From Didymodactylos carnosus (lineage: Eukaryota > Rotifera > Eurotatoria > Philodinida > Philodinidae), in contig CAJNOQ010000646.1 of the NCBI GenBank assembly GCA_905250885.1, positions 1 to 44,358 on the forward strand: 44,358 nucleotides of DNA. Reading direction: 5' to 3'. Shown here one piece after another: positions 23,797-35,525 of this stretch (position 1 is its first letter; every line of letters starts with the position of its first letter). The translations under genes and the position numbers were made by a program. Below the pieces are notes generated by a model that was not told where the DNA came from, searched no databases, and saw only the letters and a program-made list of their open reading frames with translations.

Positions 23797-25085
23797 CACA
23801 TCACGGACGGAAACGTTTTGTCGTTTTTATGAAGTCTAATACACTATCATATAATATGAATAAGTCACGTTTATTCATAAGAGAAAAAATTGGATCCCTA
23901 AAGAGAATATGGTTTAACTGGATGATGTTGATCTTTAACACCGTCTTAAAGATATTTAACATTGGAGATCTTTCCGTAATGAAAAGAGGATAGGTAAGAA
24001 AGAAGTGAGAAACGGTTTCGTGGAGCAACCCACATGTACACGTACATTCTTCAACTAGATGGTGCTTAGCGAGGTCAAAGTTTAATTGACTGAAATTTAC
24101 TCTGCAACGGAAAAGGTCAATGTCAGCCATGCGGTCCTCGGCCACAGGTTGTCGAAACTTTAGTTCACGGTAATTTTAGTTTGTTTTTAAAACTATGAAA
24201 TCCTGTCTGTGATCGAAGGTCATAGGGAAGTTCGTTTCAAAGCTTAGTGGTTCTGTGAATAAATGACTCTTGTAAGACTTTGATACCACCGAGATGCACT
24301 GGTAATTTACCATTGTTTTGACTATGTAAAGGATAGGTACAGGTATTCGCTGGTGTCAATAGGTCATTCAAATCATATATTTTGTTCACAATTTTAAAGA
24401 AAAAACAAAGACGATGAATGTCAAATAAACCAAACTGAGTTATTTTACCACTGACTATTGTACTCAAGAGCGGAATCCATCCTAGTTCACTAATTACCTT
24501 TTGGTGCGAACTACCTGACATAGCTCCTGTGACAGCAAGGGACGCGTAGTATTGCAGAGTAACTAGACGCTTCAAATTTTTTTCATTTGTTGAAGAATAT
24601 ATAACGCTAGCATAGTTAATACAACTCAAAATATATGCATTGTAAGCCAGACTGAGAGCTAGACGAGATAGAGTCCTGCTCAAAAATTTCAAACAGCCAA
24701 CTGTTTACCACATTTAGAAATCAGTGTGTTAATATGTAGAGTCCAGTCAAAATTTATAGTAAGATATAAACCAAAATGGATGGTTTACAAAATCTAAGGA
24801 AATATTATTGATCTGTAAAGGTGGCAAGACAGCGAGCATTGTTGATCGATGAAAAATCATTCCAAAGCATTTAAGGACGTTTAGCGGCAGGTACCATCGC
24901 AAGGACCATTTATAGACTTTGTCAAGATCATTATTCATACCAACAATTGACTTATTAATGTCATTTGAGGTAGAATAGATTGAAACATCGTCTGCGAACA
25001 AAAAACATAAATTTTGAATTGTTTTAGTACCTGTGTTCTTTATGGTAATGAGATAATATCTATATAGAAACTGTTTGAATTTTTT
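23797..25085 (-). mobile_element. 5'-truncated LINE-type (non-LTR) retrotransposon, broken
   Basis: Reading the minus strand from 25085, a degraded RT block leads into the catalytic motif LFADDVSIYS (near 24990), then NNDLDKVYKWSLRWYLPLN. Next come the thumb and connector, AYILSCINYASVIYS and SELGWIPLLSTIVSGKIT. The ORF2-type end NELPYDLRSQTGFHSF..KLKLP stops near 24160. A further segment reads ADIDLFRCRVNFSQLNF, then CTCTCG..ETVSHFFLTYP and KTTKRF (24145-23801). It has the layout of a CCHC zinc-knuckle C-terminus in which the last Cys is now Tyr. Frames change between blocks and everything 5' of the catalytic motif is lost. I would call it a non-LTR element without choosing a clade. Confidence 0.85.
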
Positions 25086-26462
25086 ATATTAAATCATACT
25101 TATAATTTATAAATGATTGACACTGATAAAATTAAGCGATTGGATGATCTAATTAACAGGACGCTTTTGATGAAAATATTGAGTTGTTAGATTTTCTAAT
25201 ATATCCATCATGTTATGAGCAAGCCCGATAAAATATCAAGTATAAAATGGAACAAAAATACTTTTAAAGATTGATATTGTACATAGAACATGCGTAATCT
25301 TGAACTTTTGACTAATTCGTTTTAGTTCTTCAATTTTATTTATTTAGTAAAAATGACTGAATATTCTAAGGAGATTTTATTACCTTTAAATTTTCTAAAT
25401 TACAAGACATATTTAAAATTACGATAGAAAAGTGTGTTTATTCTCAAGTGACTTATTGTAAAATTGAATAATATGAGAAATCATTTGATCACAAAGAGAA
25501 ATGTCAATTACATCACTATATAGTTCGTTTCAAATGTGTATTACGAATAATGAGAAGTGTATGAGTAATGAAGAGTATGGGGAGAGAATAAAATTAGAAC
25601 AATCTCAATTGAACAAATATTATTTGACATTGTACAAACTCTACGAAGAAAATATAGAGAAAAAAGTAGAGAAAAAAAAAAGAATTTTCATAAAACAATA
25701 GTTTGAACAATATATCAATGTCGATAAACTTTTGTCTGTGCAAATTACGATAAATTAAGCGTACCGAGTAGTTATTTTTTATAATTTAACATTCACGGAT
25801 AGACGAAATCCCACTTGAATTCCAACATACAAATAGATATTAGAAGAAGAGATATTGAATAGAGGCGATCTCTCATTTTTGAATTTTTATCTGTGTCCAC
25901 ATGTATGTGAATAATTTTAAAAATCTATTCAATGATGATTTAATGGTATGATATATATTTACATTTAATATAGACAAACGGTAAACATACATAAATGGAG
26001 AAAAACATAAAATCTCATTATACAGTTGATAGAATAGAATTGAAGAATCACAGTATTCTCAACTAATGTATGAACAATTTAGTCTAAATTGTAAATAAAA
26101 AATGTTCTATTCATCATTCTGTTCAATGCCAAAACGTGTCTTGTCTCCATCTATTTAATGTACACAGTTTGATAATTTTTGATGTTGTACGTGATGACCC
26201 ACCCATAGTGCGAGCAAGGATATTAACTAATAAAAATCTAAAGATTCCAATTTCGAGAAAAGGAAAAACGTACGAAAGACTTTCGTTTACTACAAACGAG
26301 AACAGCACAAAACACATGCTATTGTCGTTACAATTTTATTGAAAAAATTAAAAACATATGAATATTCTTTTTCGTCTATCGTAAAACATAAATTTTGAAC
26401 ACAAATATCGTCTGTTAGATAAAAAAAAGAATAAAATTATCACTTCAAACGTAATTTATATT
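25086..26462. other. AT-rich region, no gene seen
   Basis: Open frames at 25501-25701 (Lys- and Glu-rich, low complexity) and 26136-26342 are too short and unsupported to call genes. The latter includes the coding-like phrase DDPPIVRARILTNKNLKIPI, which I could not assign. Confidence 0.4.
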
Positions 26463-27761
26463 TATTTTGCTCATATCTCAGTTGAATTTTATTCTCTGAG
26501 GCTTACTGTTTTCTTAAAAAATGTGCCTTAAAACTCTCTACAAAAAATATATTAAACAGGTTGTTATACATTGTAAAGATAAAAGAATATAGAAGAAGTA
26601 CTGCGAAGCTTCAATCTAACTCAAAAATCAATTTTTCCAATTTGAATCCTTCATATTTTGCGAAAACAAGAAGATGGCCATTTTATTTGATAGTTCTTAA
26701 ACATTTCTATAAAATGGGTATATTTAACACTCTTTATAATCATCCATAATCGGTTGTGGGAGAATATTTTTACTTTTATTGATTTTCCAACTGCAGTTTT
26801 GGTGCAGTTTGGTGCAGAAAACTTTCATAACTTGGTCAAAAACCAACATTTTGAGGTCGGGTTTGTTTTATTTTATTGAATAAATTGAATTAATTCTTCA
26901 GTTATATCCGTACCAGAGTAAGAAAAGAAGCGAATGATTCGACATTCGGTTCGATTCGACTGCTTACCAAACTGAACCGAATTTGATTTTTGAGATAAGA
27001 TAGATAAGATTTTATTTTTACTAAAGTGTTGGATATCACAAAAAAGAACAAAAGACTTGTGGCATCCGTGGGTACCCTGTGATGTTGGATTTGAAACATG
27101 GGGCCGAATCGAACCGAACCAAATTCAGATCAAATTCATTTTCAAAGAAAGAATTTTTGAGAGCACCAGAATGGATGTCGCACATAACCGACATTCACTT
27201 ATTTTCTGATCATTAATGTTGAGATCTTTTCAATTCCTTGTAGCTCAGTGCGGTTGAACGAGAATTTTATTTCGTCTTTCAAAGTTCCAGTCACATAAAT
27301 GATATGTTCTGCTCAAGTATTCCACCTCGAGGTAGTGTGAATCGAACCGATTCAGAAAATTCTGATTCGTTTCGGGCTCTGATCCGTACAGAGAAAACTC
27401 AATATTTTCTCTTATTTTCCTATGTCACGGCGAAAAAGCCAAAATTTTCCTTTTTTTGAAAAATTTTAGTACAATCGCCTTTTGTGACAGAAAAACACAT
27501 TTAAAATCGAATCTCTGGTAAACGGAAAGCAAGAGGCCACGTCGGAGCACATGATGAATGGCAGTATTCAAAATAAATTTATTTTCTTTGTTTTTTAGGT
27601 TGAAAAGTAATCAAGTTTCGCAGTATTTCTTCTATATTCTTTCATCTTTACAATATATAACAACCTGTTTAATATATCTTTTGTAGAGAATTTCACGACG
27701 CAACTTTTAAGAAAACAATAAAGCTGAGGGAATAAAATTCAACTGAGATATGAGCAAAATA
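26463..27761. mobile_element. 1.3-kb foldback element with about 155-bp arms
   Basis: Left arm 26463-26617 and right arm about 27606-27761 are reverse complements, with matches such as ATTTTGCTCATATCTCAGTT and TATTAAACAGGTTGTTATA. Inside, a nested inverted pair built on CGAACCGAATTTGAT and its complement lies near 26935-26990 and 27100-27145. A tRNA-like A box, TAGCTCAGTGCGG, occurs near 27242. No transposase coding sequence was seen. Confidence 0.72.
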
Positions 27762-27934
27762 CTAAGTAATCGATTTATTCTGGACCACCGGTTACTCTAA
27801 ATACTGTCAATAAATTCTCATAAAGGGAGACATTTTGGAGGATTCTAGAAATGAGGAATGGTCCCTTTTATGGGAAGAATGTTTGGCGATCCAGGGTTCA
27901 AATCAAAGCCATTGTTTTCTATAATAAATCACGA

Positions 27935-27952
27935 AGAGAGAGAGAGAGAGAG
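27935..27952 (+). repeat. GA microsatellite
   Basis: An uninterrupted run of AG units. Confidence 0.9.
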
Positions 27953-30382
27953 TCAAAGCGAGACCGCTTATGAGAATGAAATATTTCCAGAATAGAAAAA
28001 CAGCATGTGTGTTAGACTGGAGAAGTATCCATGCACATAGAACAGCAGATGAAGTTATACATAAATGTTGAGAGAGACAGAACGGAAACAAAGCAAAGTT
28101 CAAAACCATATTACACAGCTGGTAGAACAGAAGTTAATAATTAAAAAGAAATTGACAATATAAGACAATAAGCATTAGGAATCAATTTACTTTTACTTTA
28201 GATAGAAAATTTTTGTCTAATACATCTATCCACTTCGACTGATTATCTTGAATAAACGACTACATGTAAACTGTTTGACATGTGTTCTTTTCATCAACGG
28301 ATGTGTCCAAGTATTTTGATTTTTAGTATTTATTTGTTTATATGTTGCATTTATTGATGCTTTGCAACATATCAGTTAAAATTACAGAAAAGAAGTTTTT
28401 TCTTATTATTTATGTACACAAGTAATGAATGACAATTTATTTTTTTACCGGAATGGTTAGAACATAATTTAAATGTTTTCAAAATATTTGTTTGATCAAT
28501 ATTAGACAACCAATTAATAAAACATTGAGAAAAAAAATATATAGGTAAAATATCTATTTTGAATGGAAATAGAGTAAAAAATATCATATACAATAATTTA
28601 ATTTGTATATGAAATGTTTTAAGAAAATCAAACGTGAAGATTTAATGGTCTATGATCATGACGAATTTCTTATATTAGAAAAATGCAATGTATTTGAGAA
28701 ATAATTATGATGAATATAATAATTATTATTTTATAGATCTAAGATTTGACTATATCTAGGAAAATATTATACAGTTGGTTGCGAAAAACTAAATTATTAG
28801 AAATAAATGTTTGAAGAAGAAATCATGAAGGTTTAGGTAATAGAATAAGTTTTAAATTTTAGTAATCTAATTTTTTACTATCTAGCCGAGTTTGACCGTG
28901 ACAGTGTTTGACAATTATTCAATTGTTCAGTAGTCACTGATTAAATTTCGTATGGTAACGGAATCGAAAAACTAATGATTAAATATGGTCTTAATCTGAG
29001 AAAACATTATCATATAAGTAACAATAAAAGTAGCGGAGCCTTGATGACAGATATAAAACACATTCGCTTATAACATTATTTTATTTTTACAAAAGAAAAT
29101 GACTGTGAGAGGTTGAAAATCGAATAGATTGCGATTGATCGAAAAAATGATTGATAAAAATTTCTATTTTAAAATGATTTATGATGATTCTATATTAACA
29201 TCGAAAAACTTAATTTGATCACTGTTTATGATCATTAAGGCCTCCCTCCTCCTCAGAAATGATGATTTTCGGTCAAAACATCGGTTTTGAGATAAGCACA
29301 TGGGAAGATAGCCTGCAGTGTCTACTTTCCGAATCTGTATCGCTTTTGGTTATAAAAGTGATTTTTCACGGGTTTTGAGCAAGTTTTCTAGGAGCCTCGA
29401 AAAACCGGATCTTCAACTAATAGCTTTTTCCTGGATACTAATGCAATTAAAATATTTCTAAACACACAGATTTGTAGAGCAAACGTTTCTGATCAAAATA
29501 AGACCTCGCACAACTCTGCATGACTTTGCATCAAAAAGTTACAGGCATTTTCCTAGAAGTTCTAAAATTGAGTATTTCATACAGCGTTTTCTATATATAA
29601 GAGTTACACCTGAAGTATTTTTATAGCGGTTTGTCATAGAGAGTTTATTCTTTTTTAGTTTAAAAGAGGAGAAGAAACTACATCGTCTGACTGACGTCGA
29701 TTTTTGAGTTAGGTCTTAGTTTTTTAGCAAATTAAGGATTTTTAGAAAATCCGGAAGGCTTTTTCGGGTTTTGGAGGTTGTTGGTTGCCTGGAAAACCAA
29801 TAAAAGCTTAATTGAAAAATCGGCGCCGATCAGACGATGTAGTTAGGTGCCTAGTTTAAAACAAAACAAATCCGAACTCTCTAGCTTGAAGTATATTAAA
29901 AAGCTTGGGAAACACTTTAGGACCTTGATCTCTAGAAAACTCCTAAACGGTAAGACTTGGAGACAAAAGAAATTTTCATTCTCGAAACTCATTGAGCCAA
30001 ATATTTATGGGAAGTTTCATCAAGATCGGATGTACGGTGTCGGAGATAACTTCTGAGGGAAGGGGCCCCTTAAGTCGACTGACGTGAGTAAAACTCAAGA
30101 AGACTTATGTTGTTTAAACATTAGATAAAAAAATAATAGAAAAACATCGTCGTTGAGATTCAACTATACATAGGATACTTTTCACTTTTAGTCTGTGTAT
30201 TTTTTTACAAAGATAATAATCGAAATATTCATTTTCGGATAAAAAGTATTTTTGATAAAAAAAGAAAAACTCGAACGTCATTATAAAACATTTTTCTGAT
30301 AGAAGAACGTTGTTAGTTCAATGTACTTTGTTTTTATCGAGCATTCATGTTACATTCAAACAGTATTCGTAACTCAACGACA
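27953..30382. other. AT-rich intergenic region with old repeats
   Basis: No gene is supported. A weak possible element lies at 29237-30070, whose ends (AAGGCCTCCC...CTCAGAA and TTCTGAGGGAAGG...CCTT) are roughly inverted. Inside it the 13-bp inverted pair CTACATCGTCTGA/TCAGACGATGTAG lies at 29678-29690 and 29830-29842. Confidence 0.4.
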
Positions 30383-31704
30383 ATGAATATCTTGACAACT
30401 TTTTCTTCAACACTAATACCAACGTATTCCGGTATCATCATTTATCATTTTTGACTAGCAACAGAATAATTTGAGACTCAATGTGAATCATAGAGATTGA
30501 GAACAGCAAAACTTTACTTTTTCACATAGAATTACGTTCTGTTGGTGTTCATTTGCCTAACATACCACCACTACCGACAGATAGAGTTACTCATCAAAAT
30601 GATAAGAATTTAACAGTATTTATTTCAACAGTATTTAAAGGTTGATTTCAAGAAATATGTAATAAAAGTTGTTCAGGAAATAATTCCATTCACACCGGAT
30701 TGTATAACAATAACTACTAATGCCGCTTATTTTCGAGTTATTATTTCGCGAATTATCATTTTATAATGTTATAACATATCTGCGTAATTTGGCTATGTTT
30801 GTTATACATCGGTGATATATACATTTTAAGTAATATTATAATTGAACGAAAAACGGCAAATATTAAATTTATCGTTTTTGATGATATACTCCGCCCCTCT
30901 TTATGGGCTTTCCGTAGAAATGCTGTGAAATAAAAACTAAAGTCACTAAAGGCTTCACATTTTCAGAACTGATTGAAAACTCAATGGAGCACTTTTTCGG
31001 CTTTGTTTCAAGCTGTTAACCACTACCGTTCACCAGTTTTCCAGAAAACTCAATTTTTCGTTTGACCATATTACGACTTCCCTTAAATTTCATCCGATCG
31101 AGTTAAAAATTTTATCATAGGTACTCAAGGTAACATTCTATTAGACTATGTGTAAGAAAACGTTTGAATGTATAGGAAAGGAGGAAGTACAGGAAGGAAA
31201 AATTTATAAACCTAAAACATGGAGTTTTTTCAGGCTCTAAAGGAAAAACTCATAATTTTTTGAAGAAAGATCGTAGAATGTTGGGAGTGATCTCATTCTG
31301 TAGCCTAGCCTTTCCTCTACAGTGAGCTATGCTCAACTCAAAATCCGAAATTTTTCAAAAAGAGGGGTGGGATACCTTTAATGGGTAATACTTCTTCATT
31401 AATATTGTTTTCCGACAAGTAAAGAAATTTGCACCGATCAACAAATGTCCAGTGTTTTTATATTAAAAATTTTGAAGAACTGAAGATATTAGATCAAATA
31501 AATATGATTAGAACAGAATTTTTATATATTGTATCCTATTAATTATTTTGGATCTGATTGCACATGTTATCAAATTAAGAATACGTCTTCATCTTACAGA
31601 TCCAACACTATGCGTCTGCTCAATCTGAGCGTCTGGATAAAAATTTAACAATAGAAGAAGTTGTTTTCAAAAACAGCTATATACTAAATAGCATTCCTGC
31701 ATGA
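30383..31704 (+). CDS. Candidate small three-exon gene (84 aa), unknown function
   Basis: The model is 30383-30431, 30530-30630 and 31600-31704. The first intron is 98 bp with a GTATCA donor and a CACATAG acceptor. The second is 969 bp with a GTATTT donor and a CTTACAG acceptor. The reading frame stays open through both junctions to TGA at 31702. The protein starts MNILTTFSSTLIP. The middle exon reads RSVGVHLPNIPPLPTDRVTH, and the last reads IQHYASAQSERLDKNLTIEE and ends SYILNSIPA. There is no signal peptide, no membrane span and no family I know. The long second intron holds an old dispersed repeat. It could be the 3' part of a longer gene or a decaying fragment. The main support is the coherent phase. 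Confidence 0.35.
31031..31145 (+). repeat. Old dispersed repeat related to 23321-23440
   Basis: Shares CAGTTTTC, CCGATCGAG followed by AAAATTTTA, and TAGGTACTC with the copy at 23321-23440. It lies in the second intron of the candidate small gene. Confidence 0.45.
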
Positions 31705-33193
31705 ATGATTTATCATTAAACAAGTGCATGAAACGGAAAAAAACTTTGAAAGTAATTTATTCTCCATGTTCATCTCATGTAACACTATGTACTGTCATAA
31801 TTATCTTAAGAGATTGATTTAAGCTTTATTTATTGAAATGTACATAAGAACAGAACAAAGAGAAAGAGACGAATCCATTTTTGTAATCAGGAGGTTCAAT
31901 TGAAGTCGAGTAAGACTTCTAATAAACTACTTTCTATCAATCTAATGATCTTAAAATTATTCAGTATCTTGTTCAGACGTGTGGATGCGATGAGAATCAT
32001 CACCGTCTACAATCTTGACAATTGTATGTTAAGTGTGTGACAGTGATATAGCGAACAACTGACAATAATGTATGTCATTCTTAAGTAACATTAAGAAAGG
32101 AAAAGGAATTACAACCATATATAATACTTATGGTATCTATTTTATTATATTAAATAAGACTAATACAAAGTGGATCAAATTCGATGAGATAAACAGAGAG
32201 GCATTAATGGAAAATTTAACGATACAACTGGAAATTCCAATAGATATTTGGAACATTACACAGCTACTAGTACGTTGAATTATTATTATTTTTTATTACT
32301 TTATTACTTTGGGCTATGAGAGCATGATTTAATCATCACACATATTTTGAGTAACTATATAGTCTATTAAAATATCTTGAAATCAACAGAAGTTATTTGA
32401 AGCATGTACAGACGAAGTATTTATCATTAAGAAGATAAGAGACGCTGATTTTAATAATTATTGTTTTATCTTTCTAAGGCCTTTTTTTGAAGAAGGAAAC
32501 TAATAGTCAGCGTTTGGTGTAAAGAGTACGTATATTTTAATAGATTTAAAAAATTAATATTAACTTTTGTAAAACTCTTAACTCTAATTTGTTCAACGAG
32601 TTAAAAAATTGAAAATTTTTACATACAGAATATTAGTGAAATTTTGAAAAATTTGTTCACAAACTTATGAGTGATTGGAGCTAAGAACCACTAATAACTT
32701 GAGGTGATAGTTAATGAGTATCAGAGAAAGGATAGATAAATGTATGGTAATTATTAACTCATTGGGAGCGATGTAACCTACCGATGGGTCATGGTATAGT
32801 TGATTATTATATAAAGCTGAGCTTAGCAGATAAAATTTAGAAAATTCAAGTTACTACATTTCATCTTCTAGGCTCAATTTTGGAAAACGTCTCCAGATCA
32901 TAGTCACTTCGCAGGAGACATTTTAATGAAAGTTCGGTAAACAGACTATAAGTTAATGACCCAAAAATAGGTGTATTGAGGCGGGAAAAAAATATGTATC
33001 TATCGCTAAGCGATACATAAACGAAGTGGAACAGGTATCTTTTGCTAAGCGACATATATATTAGATAAATTCTTGTGCCATCAAACAATTTTAATGAAAC
33101 TCCTGCTAAAAATTTTTTAATGAAAGTCCCGGTACTTTCATTAAAAACTAACGCTTTAACAAACGTTTTTGTAATGAAAATCACCTAATCCAT
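31705..33193. other. Intergenic with short repeated motifs, no firm gene
   Basis: A 68-codon open frame at 32072-32278 (TKWIKFDEINREALMEN) is mildly coding-like but unassigned. From 32910 to 33180 the words TTTTAATGAAA and relatives recur four or five times. A TATC..GCTAAGCGA block occurs twice (about 32996-33020 and 33032-33056). This suggests the end of an unrecognised transposon. Confidence 0.4.
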
Positions 33194-33378
33194 TCCGTCA
33201 CGACTTTTTTTGTTTCTTCTATAATTCTTGAATGAGGACACGTCAATGTGTAGAGTATAAAAAGTCTTAAAATATTCAGCACACTTTTCTCATTAGTATG
33301 AGACGCTGCCGAGCTCTGGAAGTGTCCTCATTCAAGAATTATAGCAGAAACAAAATGCCAAAAAAAAATCGTGACGAA
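33194..33378. mobile_element. Short hairpin element (about 185 bp) with about 50-bp arms
   Basis: The left arm TCCGTCACGA..TTCTTGAATGAGGACAC and the right arm GTGTCCTCATTCAAGAATTA..CGTGACGA pair almost completely around a 75-bp loop. It directly abuts the MULE-type element that starts at 33396. It is likely a MITE. Confidence 0.7.
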
Positions 33379-33773
33379 TTACAATGCTGCAGCAGGGTAT
33401 CTTCTCAGTTCGTCCAAAATTAGTCTCTCAAAGTCGTCCCATAAACTTTTTTTCTCAGTTCGTTCCAACTAAATTTGTACACATATTTAACTCTTAGTTC
33501 GTCCCAGATCTTTTAAAGTAAAAATTTTCAAAATGTTATCAACTTCTTTTTCATACAAGACCTAATTAATTTATTATGACGAAAATTATTATTATTATTC
33601 TGCTTTATTTAAATATATTAATGTCCTTATAAGGCCTTTTAATACACCAAGAATGTATTAATATACACTAAAACATAGTTATGTGATGATTAAGAAGGTA
33701 CAATATGTAAAAATTAACGATAACACACCTTTCACGTGGTCAAAGTATACAAACATGAGAAGAGTACAACTTT

Positions 33774-34206
33774 TCATAAAAAGGATTCACGAAACGCAAA
33801 AAACAAATCAAACTCCTCGACTGATATATTCGGAATAGAATTCATATTGTTATCAGCAGACCAAGAAAGACATTTTTGTATAACAGAAGTATAAGGAACA
33901 AAACGCTTTGAGCGATAGATACGGAAAATCAGCACAAACTCACTGTTCCCGAAAAACGTTTAAAAAACATGGATTTAAGAAAAGAATCCAGCAGCGGAGC
34001 AAAAGAGAGCATTGACAAATTTTTTGCCAATAATTAAAACATCGATTTTCCAGAGAAATTTCATCATACAAAAAAGAAAAAAGATAATCATTCCAGTAAG
34101 TACAACAAACAACACGCTTTATACATGTAAAAGAAAAAATGAGATAATTCGTCTCTCTAACAGGCCGTAAGAAGAGGAAAAATAACAAAAAGTCAAATAA
34201 AAAGGG
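33774..34206 (-). pseudogene. Broken copy of the unknown gene at 43702-44169
   Basis: The minus-strand translation aligns with the protein at 43702-44169 all the way to the same C-terminus. Paired phrases are YWNDYLFSFLYDEISLE with LWNDFTFAFMYKELALE, CFLNVFREQ with YALNVYREQW, RSKRFVPYTSVIQKC with RSKRFAPHLSVIQKC, and FFAFRESFL-stop with FCVFPDLFL-stop. A one-base shift or loss right after FREQ (about 33940) brings a stop into frame, so this copy is dead. An hAT-type MITE interrupts the 5' side at 34207. The whole fragment lies inside a MULE-type element. The family is unknown to me. Confidence 0.8.
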
Positions 34207-34462
34207 CAAGGGGGAAAGCATGGAATCCTGAATTCTCCTGGATTTCAAGGATTCCATAGGATTCTCTTGGAATCCATAAGATTCCGTTGGATTCCCCCAA
34301 AACAGAACAAAATGTTCTGCTTTGGGGGGAAAGTTTCCCAAAATATAGAACACTTTTGTTCTGTTTCGGGAGAAGTGTAGAATCCCGGATTCCATCGGAT
34401 TTTACTAGATTTCATAGAATTTCTGGATTTCAGGATTCTGTGCTTTCCCCCTTGAAAAAGGC
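34199..34462. mobile_element. hAT-type MITE (34207-34454) with 8-bp target duplication
   Basis: Perfect 14-bp terminal repeats, CAAGGGGGAAAGCA and its complement, bound 248 bp. They are flanked by AAAAAGGG (34199-34206) and AAAAAGGC (34455-34462), 7 of 8 identical. The inside is a run of GGAATCC and GGATTCC words that fold on each other, plus an AACAGAACAAAATGTTCTG-type palindrome. The 8-bp duplication and CARGGG-like ends fit the hAT superfamily. It inserted into the captured gene fragment, so it is younger than the capture. Confidence 0.8.
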
Positions 34463-35525
34463 GGAGGCCACAGGTAAAAAAAGAATACTTCGAAATTGCG
34501 AACTTGTACTTGTATTGCGGAATGTACCAAATATTTTACAAGATTTTACGATTACTCTTCTTTGACGAATTTTAACTTTATAGCTATCTAACATCTTATC
34601 CTACCCAAGTTTAGAAGACAGATAATATCCAAAGTATTATGTTGAAAATTAAAAGTACACAGTGTCTTCCTGAATGGTAGCCTGAATATACTACAATACG
34701 GAGAAAGACAATTCGTCCCAACTAATTTTTCACACAATTTAATAATAGTCTTATGCATTCACAACAAATAAGTAACCAAAAAAATTATTTTTTTAGTCGG
34801 ATTGTTTTCACAGCTCTACCACATTTAATAGCTAATTGAACATAGTCAGAATACCAATAAATACTAATAAAATTGTTAGTATCTTGTGCACATGTATGAG
34901 TTGTTTCATTTTTGATTATTGATAAACCCTGTGAGCATAATGATATTGTACTTGAACAATTACGTGATCACGACATCTCCATTGATTACTATTTATATTT
35001 TCTCGTTCTTTCGTATACTGATAACAATTGTAGTTGAATACTGGATTACCTTTTTTCAGTTACTGTGAAACGTAACATTTTGGTATATAGTAGTTTCAAT
35101 CACTTAATCTCCTAACATTTTAGTGAGCATCTTTTTCTGAGCATCTTTCTCTGTATTGTAGTATAGTCAGGCTACCAGTCATATGAAGATACTGTGTGCT
35201 TTTAATTTCCATCATAATAAATTAATTAGGCCTTGATGTGAAAAAGAAGCTGATAATGTTTTGAAAATTATGCTTTAAAATATCTGGAACGAACTGAGAG
35301 TTAAATATATATACAAATTTAGTTGGAACGAACTGAGAATAAAAATTATGTGAAAAATTGGTTCGGACGAATTGAGAAAAAACATTTATGGGACGAATTG
35401 AGAGAGACTAATTTGGGACGAACTGAGACTAAACCGGCAACAGAGTCATCTGATCAATTCGATTACTTGATGATATCATGTAAAACCTCTTTCGAAATCG
35501 AAATCGGTCCTTGATGCACTGAAAA

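Larger units (their letters stand above)
33396..35435. mobile_element. 2-kb MULE-type element with repeated end motifs and a captured gene fragment
   Basis: Left end GGTATCTTCTCAGTTCG (33396) and right end GAACTGAGACTAAACC (35435) are inverted. Each arm of about 150 bp carries four or five copies of a motif close to GGRACGAAYTGAGA: left near 33402, 33428, 33456 and 33494; right near 35284, 35323, 35365, 35391 and 35415. Flanking 8-mers TGCAGCAG (33388) and GGCAACAG (35436) agree at six of eight positions, a plausible decayed target duplication. A second end motif near 34700 and similarity of 34790-34850 to 3960-4015 suggest that another family copy is nested on the right side. Between the arms lies a minus-strand pseudogene fragment with its own hAT MITE insertion. 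No transposase remains. Confidence 0.75.

Noticed and set aside
32861-33184. 107-codon minus-strand frame
   Set aside because: It is built from the repeated TTTTAATGAAA and GCTAAGCGA words and so reflects repeat structure, not a gene.
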